From assembly GCA_003566475.1 (NCBI GenBank), contig PXDE01000580.1:1-13737 (forward strand): DNA of 13,737 bases, written 5' to 3'. The notes under the pieces were generated by a model that was not told the origin of the DNA, made no database searches, and was given only the letters and a program-made list of their open reading frames with translations. This DNA comes from PVC group bacterium (GTDB taxonomy: Bacteria > Verrucomicrobiota > Kiritimatiellia > SS1-B-03-39 > PXDE01). Each line of letters opens with the position of its first letter. The stretch's first letter is position 1. The position numbers and the translations under genes were made by a program. Of the stretch, positions 9,501 through 13,737 are shown piece after piece.

Positions 9501-12500
9501 GGGGTCGCCGACCGAGGTCCCTAGCGCGGCCGCGAACAGAGCCGAATCCTCGCCGTCCACCAGCCCGTCATCGTTCAGATCGCCGGGCAGGTAGAGATCC
9601 AGCGTGTACGCCCCGCCCTGGGCCGGGTCAGCGGACCCGATCTCGATGACCTTCACCCCGGCGGTGGCGAAGGTGAACAGCCCCGAGGCGTCACCCGGCA
9701 CCTGACGGGGGCCGTCCATGGGGACACCGATCACCGACGGAACGAGCGGATCAAACACGGGCGAGGTCACACGCACCCCGAACGTGGCCTGGCCGCTGAA
9801 CGTCGACGCGACCTCGGCCGGGCCCAGGATGAAGGCGGCGCGGTGGACCTCTCCGGGGGCCAGCGTCCCGGTCGGCGCGGCGGCCAGGGCCTCGCGGGTC
9901 GGCCCCAGCACATGATGGATGGGGGCGGTTCCGGTCCAGCGGCCCTGGGCGTCGTATTGGATCAACTGGCCCGGCCCGGCGGCGGGGATCACCGCCTGCA
10001 GCAGGCCATAGGCATCGTACCCGTAGTGGAACCGGTCGCCGGAATGGAGATGGCTGACCCGGACCAGCCGGTCTCCCTCATCATAGCTGAACTGGATCCG
10101 GCGTCCGTCCGCGGTGGTGACGACCGCCATGCGGCCCTGGGGGTCGGTCTGGAAGCCGATCCGCGACCCGTCCGCCGCCACGATGCCACCATCGGTGACC
10201 ATCAGGCGGTCGCCGCCCGCGACGCGGATCTCTCGGAGACGGCCGACCGCGTCATAGTGGTAGCGGACCGTCTCCGCCGGATCCACGAGCACGAAGGCGG
10301 TCTCTCCGAACGCGGGGTCGGCGGGGTTGTAGGCCCGTCCGGTCCCGGCCTCGAAGAAGCCGCCGGCGGCCTCCTCCAGCAGAGCGGGCGCGCTTTCGAG
10401 CCGCCACAGGCTCCCGTCGGCCGATGCCCAGCCGGGGACCAGCCAGGACTGTCCGCTCGCGGCGACCAGGTTCGGGGCGAACACGAACGACGACGGCGTG
10501 CCGTCCGGCAGGGTCAGATAGACGCGGGTATCGATCTGGTAGGCGGCGTAAAGCCCCCGGTGCTCGAAGCCGGTGAGGGGCCGATTGGTTGACACCCCGG
10601 CCTCCAGCCCCCGGAAGCTCCAGCCGGTTCCGGCCAGCCCGGACCGGTCCTCGAAGGAACGGTAGTCGCGGATCAGATCAAGGGTGAAGCCGCCCAGATC
10701 CAGGCTGAGGTCGGTCTCCGTCGCGGTGTACTCACCGGCCTTGGCGGGGGTCAGGAACTCGATGACCCGGCTCACTGCGGTCACCCGGCCGCTGATGTCG
10801 CGGGCGGTGAGCCTAAGTTCGTAGGCGCCGTTGGGGGCCTGGGCGGGATCGATCCAGACCACCACCGAGGAATCGAACGGGGTCCGGCCGGTGGCCAGGG
10901 TTACGAAGGCGCCCTGATGGAGCGGGGCCAGTTCGAGGGTCCATCGGTCGAGGTTCGCGTCGGTCACAGAGGCCGAGATGGCGGCGGTGGCGGTAAGGAC
11001 CGCGCCGGGGGCCGGGGCAAGGAGGCGAACGACTGGCGCCTCGGTATCGGCGGGGTCACGGACCCGGAGGTCGGTGGTACGCACCCCGATCTGGCCCTGG
11101 ATGTCGGTGGCGGTGGCCGTCACCTCATAGAGTCCGGGGGCCGACGGGGTAAAGGTTCCTCGACCGAACCGGTCAAGGGTCAGAACCTGTCCGTCCACGG
11201 CGATGGTGATCGAGGCGATATCGGCCACTCCGCCCGCGATGGCGTGGATGAGCACGGGCTGGCCCGGCGTGGCCGGGAAGCTGGGGGTCGTCTCGACGAC
11301 CACCGACGGCGGGACCGGCGTTTCCGAGACGACCAGCCGAAGGTTGCGGCGGGCCACGAACGCGCCGTCGGTGGCGGTGAACCGGAGCACGTGTTCGCCG
11401 ACCTGGGAATGGAGCGGGGTCCAGGCCAGGAACCCGGTGGCGGGGTCGAACGCAGCCCCCAGGGGCAGGTCGGCCACGGTGTAGGTCAGCGTGTCGCCAT
11501 CCGGGTCATGCCCGGGAACCTGGAACTCGAACGGCGCTCCGGGAGCGATCACCCGTCCGCTCATCCGGTCGATCACGGGCGGCCGGTTCACGTCGAGCAC
11601 GTCGATGCGGGCGGTGAAGGTGTCGTACAGGCCGCCGGGATCGGTGACGCGGAAGGTGATCTTGTGCGATCCTGCCTGGTCGAAGCCCGGGGTCCACGAG
11701 AAGAGCTGGGTGCGCGGATCGAAGGAGGCCCCGGCGGGCAGGGCGGTGTCCACGGAGTAGCTAAGGAGGTCGCCGTCGGGATCCCCACCGAGAATAGTCA
11801 GGTGCAGGGGCTGCCCTTCCATGGCCAGCACCGGCGGGATGGGGATAAGCACCGGCGGGCGGTTGGTGGGGGTGACCGTGATCACCACGTCCTCGTGGTC
11901 GGACGCGAGCCCGTCGGTGGCGGCGAAGCGGATGGTGCGCACCCCGGCCTGCACAAAGCTGGGCGTCCAGGCGAACACGCCGGTGAGCGGGTCGAAGACC
12001 GCGCCCGGAGGCAGGCCGGCCGCGGTGAAACTCACCGAGTCGCCATCCGGATCCTGACCCTGGAGGGTGAAGGTCAGGGTCTCGCCTTCGGCCACCGTCC
12101 GGGCGCCCACGGGAAGCAGGGTCGGGGCCTGGTTCGTCTCGCGCACGGTCAGGGTGAAGGTCGCGCTGTCGGACAGGATGTGGGCGGGATCGCCGTTGCC
12201 GCTGTCCTCCACCTCCAGGGTGATGACATGGGCACCCACATCGGCGAGGCCGGGGGTCCAGCGGAACTCCGCCACGCCGTACATCGACGTGGCCAGGAAG
12301 GTGGCGCCGGCGGGCAGCCCGGTGGCCGACCAGACCAGCGGATCCTGGTCGAGATCGGTGGCCTCGACCTCGAACACCACCTCCTGGCCGACCACGGCCA
12401 CCCGCGGCACCACCGGACCGAGCACCGGCTGGGCGTTGGGGGCGAGCACGCTCAGGATGAAGGCCCGGGTGCCGGTCAGGGCCAGATCGGGATCGCCGTT

Positions 12501-13737
12501 GCCGTCGTCGGTGGCGATCACGGTGATGGTGTAGTTGCCCCGCTGGTGGGTGTGGACCGGATCCACCGCGAAGGTTCCGGTGCCATCGCCATGGTCGGTG
12601 AAGGTCGCGAACGCGGGCAGACCGTGGACGTCCAGGGCCGGAGCGGGGCCATCGGGATCGTGGGCGCTCACGGTGAAGCTCAGCGTCTCCCCTACCCCGA
12701 GGCTCTGGTTGGGGATGGGATCGACCACGGGCGGGGCGTTGAGGTCGTGCACCACAATGGTGAGAACGGCGGAATCCTGCGTGGCCACGCCGGTCCCGTC
12801 GCCATCATCGGTGACCGTGAACGTGATGTGGTAGATCCCGGCCTGATCGAAGCCGGGGGTCCACTCGAAGACCTGGGTCTCGGGATGGAATGCCGCCCCG
12901 GCGGGCAGCGGGTCATGCTCCCAGGTCCACACGGGGAGCAGGATGGAGGCGTCCACCGTGCCGTCGGGCGTGGCCACGCCGATGCCGCCGGGATGGTCGG
13001 GATCGGTCACCGGGAGCTTCACGGTGAGCGGCTGGCCCTCGTAGATCTCCCAGCGGTCCAGCGGCCCAAGCTGGATCGGTCCGTTGACATTGAGGACGGT
13101 CACCTCGAAGCTTCCCACCGTCTCGGCCTGGCCGTCGGAAGCGGCCAGCCGCAGGGTGTAGACCCCGGCATCGGCGTATCCGGGGGTCCACTCGAAGAGC
13201 CCGGTCACCGGGTGGAGGCTGGCCCCGGCGGGAAGATGCACGCCCCGGTAGGTGATGGGATCGCCGTCCGAATCCTGGGCCTTCACGGTGAAGCGCAGGG
13301 CCTCGCCCTCGTTCACCACCCGATCCGGCAGGGCGGGCAGAACCGGGGGCTGATTGACGGCCGTGACCACGATCTCGAAGGAGCGGGTCACATCGTGGAA
13401 CCCGTCGCTGACCGTGACCTGGATGTCGGAGTAGCGGCCGGCGGCGGAGAAGCCGGGGGTGTAGCGGATGACCAGATCGTCGGCGTCGAACACCGCGCCG
13501 GGGGGAAGGTTGCGGGTCCAGAAGACCAGGGGGTCGCCTTCGGGATCGGCCGCGCTCACCGGGATTTCGAGGGTCTCGCCCTCGGCCACGGTGAAGTCGG
13601 GGATGGGCAGCAGCACGGGCGGGGCGTTGGCGCCGGTCACGGCCACCCGCCACGACTGCATGGCGTAGCCGCCGCGCGGGTCGTAGGCCCGCAGCTCGAA
13701 CTCGGTGTCGGCCGAGGCGTCCGCAAGCGGCGTCCAG
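1..13737 (-). CDS. Giant multidomain secreted protein, partial at both ends
   Basis: One minus-strand frame (first codon at 13736, last complete codon ending near 3) is open through the whole window, about 4,578 codons, with no stop. The frame is the same at every anchor checked, including N-x-P-P repeat starts, HEVGHLMGFGLDH at 1433-1395 and the C-terminal repeats. Start, signal peptide, stop and any C-terminal anchor lie outside the window. Domains are of extracellular families: putative-Ig/cadherin repeats, RHS, dockerin, Big_2, ZU5-like, TIG-like, YVTN propeller, CARDB, PPC, matrixin protease, jelly roll and VCBS-like. I saw no transmembrane segment. Cysteine is nearly absent (two seen) and lysine is rare, which fits an exported, acidic, calcium-binding protein. 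The likely role is a surface adhesin, scaffold or matrix protein carrying a protease; this is inferred from domain content alone. A fragmented set of smaller genes is excluded by the uninterrupted frame. Confidence 0.95.
4..383 (-). repeat. Near-identical direct DNA repeat pair
   Basis: Bases 4-98 match bases 289-383 closely at an offset of 285. Within them 25-58 and 310-343 are identical over 34 bases. The shared part encodes F-T-Y-T-A-H-R-Q-P-T-V-G-F-V-G. Outside this core the two repeat units differ at many codons, so the identical tract looks like a recent in-frame duplication or gene conversion rather than uniform conservation. Confidence 0.85.
505..1060 (-). other. Jelly-roll lectin/CBM-like domain
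   Basis: Residues about 4230-4411. After a Pro/Val-rich linker (APVVPAPMIVRTRAEPVPVQ) comes ATDALVNGDFLLSDFADPGF, G-W-A-T-R-G, GQAILAEGTAGQAQFRQSFV, PPGALTLEIVVDGILLEANR and VTFRFDLSGVSAGTPLDLSL, closing SVRIDSAIVYV. The pattern N-G-D-F ... F-x-G-W ... A-x-L-x-E-G ... Q-S-F-x-V-P is the usual look of carbohydrate-binding jelly rolls in secreted proteins ('L-N-G-x-F-E-x-G-x-x-x-W'). It may target the protease or the whole protein to a polysaccharide. No ligand can be named. Confidence 0.65.
1175..1811 (-). other. Matrixin-type zinc metalloprotease domain
   Basis: Residues about 3976-4187. A starting helix (DLEDAVREMTARALQVWADA) is followed by VQVVVTDLGPGRIATASG and GGFGWFIDPTPEEASEF, a motif known from matrixin-like domains of giant bacterial surface proteins. 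The active-site helix is DLWTVVLHEVGHLMGFGLDH, with H4102, E4103 and H4106 as the expected zinc ligands and catalytic Glu. The Met-turn region follows 55 residues later in APGSLMNPLLPLSTRRVLSD (Met4157), then the closing helix REVAMVQTAR. The classical metzincin motif is HExxHxxGxxH. Here the third-ligand position holds Leu and the next His is two residues further on, so zinc binding may differ. No propeptide cysteine switch is seen. Confidence 0.85.
1850..2204 (-). other. PPC4 domain before the protease
   Basis: It opens with PDAFEDNDTVFTATPVVLIG, then TLHREDVDVFRFTTTKAGGE, LRLDLIDAATGRALI and LHLLPAGEYLAVVRSVSEIG, ending G-Y-A-L-N-V. This is a complete PPC domain. It is followed by a short Ser/Pro-rich linker (V-P-V-S-P-N-G-S-P-V-P) leading directly into the metalloprotease domain. 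PPC domains adjacent to secreted peptidases are often removed on maturation; whether that happens here is unknown. Confidence 0.85.
2205..2930 (-). other. PPC3 and CARDB3 domains
   Basis: PPC3 (2930-2570) starts DTYDAEELLEEPGGILRLGS, then SEYDIDAYVFRTSAP, TQVYLLLYDPIWQLLAVGAS and LDGLEAGEYMAVLTSASGFV, ending P-Y-T-L-T-F. The E-P-N-D opening is altered to an E-E-P-G-G form. CARDB3 (2558-2215) begins PNLAVTEFDADEPQVETGSV, has RYYASATPGFDPDTDILLAS with the characteristic D-x-D-x-D loop, and ends PEGAVAETAENDNRATLRV. Both are well-formed. Confidence 0.85.
2931..3644 (-). other. PPC2 and CARDB2 domains
   Basis: PPC2 (3644-3280) has the textbook opening PDPFEPNDTRAQATDLG, then TWTGLNIAHGTDRDWFTIRL, VWLDLYDTQG and SLASLPAGAYSVLVSTREPD, ending G-Y-T-L-A-I. 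CARDB2 (3269-2935) begins PNLAVESVLAAPEWLSEQPS and continues TVYVEISNYGGAAAHGFEVG, closing with TVDPTGVVTELNEDDNIAST. Both are complete and of ordinary length for their families (about 120 and 110 residues). Confidence 0.85.
3645..4345 (-). other. PPC1 and CARDB1 domains
   Basis: The PPC1 domain (about 4345-4000) contains LDFGAVTGSATWAGMHLADE, RDFLGFRTVD, LGPREFRLCLAGLPAGSYIL and LTYDLDLTAP. It lacks the usual opening E-P-N-D-T. CARDB1 (about 3998-3655) contains PPGRVVAGELFEVPVRVTNA, LWSRDPVIDAGDAHL and ASYDDQTVMW. The R-D-P-V-I-D-A-G-D loop matches the 'S-x-D-x-x-I-x-x-x-D' loop of CARDB domains. The second of the two cysteines seen in the window is in PPC1 (position 4103). Confidence 0.75.
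4390..5751 (-). other. Large unrecognised region
   Basis: Residues about 2663-3116. I do not recognise a family. The first part (5751-5300) is beta-rich, with VTHVEVNVDGQFLSQDYITT and FLFNLNMGDYTDGTPLSYTA, and looks like another Ig-like spacer. The middle has aromatic-rich segments, including HYKSGWTLLFDFDLQGQASH and EEVFSWFGEEWGQGFVPITL. The last part (about 4930-4450) alternates Gly/small and hydrophobic residues in long amphipathic strands: FPKFPFIQGVLSAGLSVGIT, AGVINFSSYALSTGLKMELK and TLSGLVGVEIALVAGVEPK. It is also relatively lysine-rich (for instance SYKKVYIFPKF), unlike the rest of the protein. It could be a beta-solenoid, an elongated beta-sheet or a lipid-contacting fold. No catalytic motif was seen. 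Confidence 0.5.
5752..6330 (-). other. Helical segment followed by a CARDB-like domain
   Basis: Residues about 2470-2662. From 6330 to about 6230 an Ala/Gln-rich stretch (IQELIAAAEAQYAATNQAAT, then LNQSVQAFAARNN) is predicted helical by eye, unusual in this beta-rich chain; it may cap the propeller or act as a spacer. After the linker GGTWVDHTGAVRRRH, the region 6110-5752 has PVDLVARSVSYVPEAPGEKA, then VIVTYDLLGEAPEAGSKLEI, RHVVELELQEPL and VAQTNNDVSVRYQPG. The last motif (E-x-x-x-x-N-N-x-x-x-x) is the typical end of a CARDB domain, a beta-sandwich related to cell adhesion domains. Confidence 0.55.
6290..7590 (-). other. YVTN-type beta-propeller
   Basis: Residues about 2049-2483. Blade motifs are clear at the start: HYIWVANMGSDTVTVIDPNP (from residue 2062) and GRYVYVANSGEGTISIIDTA, with VGKAPADLVVSPCG between them, the classic 'I-P-V-G-x-x-P-x-x-x-x-x-S-P-D-G-x-x-x-Y-V-A-N' pattern. 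Later blades include MGFVTDRDSGRVFAFVTR, KPFGVTAGPTATEVAVAI, ESVAFAAGPGGTLYAFVVAN and QVTADPYGQRIFVTYKGVNQ. This matches the lactonase-like YVTN propeller family found in surface-layer proteins. Later blades carry long loops, such as the Gly/Asp/Trp-rich stretch around 7030-6950. The first SPDG motif has Cys in place of Asp, one of only two cysteines seen. The probable role is protein or ligand binding rather than catalysis. Confidence 0.85.
7600..8171 (-). other. Beta-rich stretch ending in an IPT/TIG-like domain
   Basis: Residues about 1856-2046. The first half (about 8171-7900) is a diverged beta-rich segment with HYVTYVPLLPTANRVRVLRV and VVTPLFLVVDDPDPH, which I cannot place. The second half (about 7870-7630) has VRRVLTLTGGDFGSDPSLLR, IRSVTPNTLVVEVPEGMDLA and ARVQVQVSYY. 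The L-T-G-x-x-F-G ... V-x-F ... I-x-S-V-T-P-x-T-L-V-V-x-V-P pattern is IPT/TIG-like. It sits immediately before the propeller, with a short linker rich in charged residues. Confidence 0.5.
8172..8600 (-). other. ZU5-like beta region
   Basis: Residues about 1713-1855. It starts LPDGSVVGADGGRVGNADG and continues IVVALPPQSLPDTTVQLTTL, then FGIEVPAAGAPVGESLLVFRV and GEFVVLRGPVTSF. A G-G-x-V ... D-G ... V-x-x-P-P-x-x-L-x-x-x-T-x-V-x-x-x-x-L pattern is seen in bacterial ZU5-like domains, which often follow Big_2 domains in large secreted proteins. No catalytic residues are evident. This is a moderate-confidence fold guess. Confidence 0.5.
8601..9133 (-). other. Two Big_2-like (invasin-type Ig) domains
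   Basis: Residues about 1535-1712. The first contains L-R-L-D-P-G-Q-A-G-Q-L-R-L, FSDGGVQALPAGTVTWTSD and V-W-A-A-G-P-G-P-A-T-V-R-V-S. The second has TMAEGASRQILFTVLG, EDIVQVSPDGLVTALAAGAT and QVTVIQGGIRQVIPVTVAAV. This is the Big_2 (BID_2) pattern: T-W-x-S-x-x-x-x-V-x-V-S-x-x-G-x-V-x-A-x-x-x-G-x-A-x-V-T-V. Such domains form rigid rods in adhesins and surface glycan enzymes. The first has lost part of the loop around S-A-G-G-G. The assignment is by eye, without a profile search. Confidence 0.7.
9134..9410 (-). other. Cadherin-like/VCBS-like Ig domain
   Basis: Residues about 1443-1534. It begins NRAPTVADATRSTYPG, has the calcium-type motif D-A-D-G-D-P-V, then DHGRVSLGGDGRTAYFTPDP and GFTGAAEFRFVADDG, and closes with VTVNVLDA. 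The G-x-V-x-L-x-x-D-G-R-T-x-x-F-T-P-x-x-G-F-x-G pattern is that of tandem cadherin-like/Big_9 domains. It resembles the repeats at the C-terminal end of the window more than the N-terminal Ig array. It is a single copy here. Confidence 0.75.
9417..9587 (-). other. Dockerin type I-like domain (internal)
   Basis: Residues 1384-1440. Two EF-hand-like calcium loops are visible: DLNDDGLVDGED starting at residue 1386 and DANLDGVVDEFD starting at residue 1419, 33 residues apart. Each is followed by a short helix (SALFAAAL and RIFLLGNF). This spacing and loop pattern (D-x-N-x-D-G-x-V-x-x-x-D) is that of dockerin type I. In cellulosomes, dockerins bind cohesins. In Planctomycetota and other non-cellulolytic bacteria they occur widely in secreted proteins with unknown partners. 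The domain usually sits at the C-terminus; here it is in the middle of the chain. No cohesin is visible in this window. Confidence 0.85.
9588..9911 (-). other. Beta-sandwich linker domain before the dockerin
   Basis: Residues about 1276-1383. The segment contains PTGTLAPGEVHRAAFILG, FGVRVTSPVFDPLVPSV and GLFTFATAGVKVIEI, and ends with AYTLDLYLPGD. The pattern of a G-x-L-x-P-G-E opening and a final Y-T-L-D-L strand resembles a PPC-like (bacterial pre-peptidase C-terminal) beta-sandwich. The middle is too diverged for a firm call. It directly abuts the dockerin-like loops with no linker. Confidence 0.4.
9912..10730 (-). other. Short RHS/YD-repeat segment
   Basis: Residues 1003-1275. It opens with LSLDLGGFTLDLIRDYRS followed by G-L-A-G-T-G-W-S-F, which matches the entry region of RHS proteins (a 'conventional L-x-R-x-Y-x-S ... 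G-x-G-W' pattern). YD-type repeats follow: YHYDAVGRLREI, TDPQGRM, FSYDEGDRLVRVSH, YGYDAYGLLQAV and IQYDAQGRW. Full RHS proteins form a large beta-cocoon, usually ending in a D-P-x-G core motif and a variable toxin. Here only about 270 residues and four to five repeats remain, with no core motif and no toxin tail before the next domain. It is therefore more likely a structural or carbohydrate-binding module than a toxin delivery shell. Family assignment is confident; function is not. Confidence 0.8.
10746..11331 (-). other. Two further Ig-like domains
   Basis: Residues about 803-997. The first domain (11331-11043) contains ITIAVDGQVLTLDRFGRG and ends with a Y-E-V-T-A-T-A-T-D strand. The second (11042-10746) starts EAPVVRLLAPAPGAVL and ends with NGAYELRLTARDISG. 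Strands of this kind (hydrophobic alternation, a Pro-rich opening, a closing A-x-D-x-x-G turn) are typical of bacterial Ig-like folds placed directly before RHS segments. They lack the F-D-P-x-T-G-x-F-x-W-T-P motif of the preceding array, so they belong to a different Ig-like subfamily. They probably act as spacers. The exact family is not certain. Confidence 0.65.
11332..13737 (-). repeat. Tandem putative-Ig/cadherin-like repeats (8 full, 1 partial)
   Basis: Residues 1 to about 802. Units begin at Asn codons at 13628, 13355, 13085, 12740, 12437, 12134, 11864 and 11588, preceded by the tail of another unit. The common pattern is N-x-P-P-x-L-x-P-I, then V-x-E-G-E-x-L-x-F-T-V, D-P-D-G-D-P-L, L-P-x-G-A-x-F-D-P-x-T-G-x-F-x-W-T-P-G-F, and a closing V-T-D-G/F-x-V-T-V strand. 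This is the He_PIG/'putative Ig domain' and cadherin-like pattern of bacterial surface proteins. Most units are 90-101 residues. The third is about 115 because it carries an insertion before L-P-A-G-A. The repeats are diverged in sequence, so this is an old array. The expected role is a calcium-stiffened stalk or adhesive surface. The array probably continues upstream of the window. Confidence 0.9.

Noticed and set aside
7920..9524. Plus-strand open frame of 534 codons
   Set aside because: It is antisense to the Big_2, ZU5-like and dockerin regions; its translation is Gly/Arg/His-rich without motifs.
9912..10730. RHS segment as a polymorphic toxin with an immunity gene
   Set aside because: No core motif, no variable toxin tail and no small downstream gene are present; the frame continues into structural domains.
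12913..13653. Minus-strand open frame of 246 codons in another frame
   Set aside because: It overlaps the Ig-like repeats in a shifted frame and gives an Arg/Gly/Pro-rich product, the usual shadow in GC-rich coding DNA.
11332..13737. Ig repeats as separate small genes
   Set aside because: All repeat starts are in the same codon register, with no stop codons or ribosome binding sites between them.

Overview
The window lies entirely inside one giant protein-coding gene on the minus strand. Read from position 13736 down to position 2, a single frame stays open for about 4,578 codons with neither its start nor its stop present, so the full protein is longer than 4,578 residues. The frame was checked at many anchor points (for example the Asn codons that open each Ig-like repeat, the dockerin loops, the propeller and the metalloprotease motif), and all fall in the same codon register. 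No intergenic DNA, promoter, ribosome binding site, terminator, RNA gene, CRISPR array or mobile element was seen. The long plus-strand open frames are shadows of this GC-rich gene.

The sequence is GC-rich. The product is a mosaic of extracellular-type, mostly beta-rich domains. It has almost no cysteine (two seen), little lysine, and many Asp-Gly calcium-loop motifs. Non-cellulosomal dockerin, PPC, CARDB, matrixin and Ig/cadherin-like domains mixed in giant secreted proteins suggest an environmental bacterium of the Planctomycetota/Verrucomicrobiota type. Other phyla with giant secreted proteins cannot be excluded, and this assignment is an inference.

Layout in protein order (high to low coordinates): a partial and eight full putative-Ig/cadherin-like repeats (13737-11332); two further Ig-like domains (11331-10746); a short RHS/YD-repeat segment without a toxin tail (10730-9912); a beta-sandwich linker (9911-9588); an internal dockerin-like pair of calcium loops (9587-9417); a cadherin-like domain (9410-9134); two Big_2-like domains (9133-8601); a ZU5-like region (8600-8172); a beta-rich stretch with an IPT/TIG-like domain (8171-7600); a YVTN-type beta-propeller (7590-6290); a short helical segment and a CARDB-like domain (6330-5752); a large unrecognised region (5751-4390); three and a half alternating PPC-CARDB units (4345-1850); a matrixin-type zinc metalloprotease domain with an altered zinc motif (1811-1175); a jelly-roll lectin-like domain (about 1060-505); and two near-identical VCBS/cadherin-like repeats (500-1) that continue past the window edge.

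The overall picture is a secreted or surface-anchored giant adhesin or scaffold. It would have a long Ig stalk, a propeller and lectin-like modules for binding, a dockerin for possible docking, and one catalytic module (the protease) near the visible C-terminal end. How these parts cooperate is inference: nothing outside the gene is visible to give operon context.
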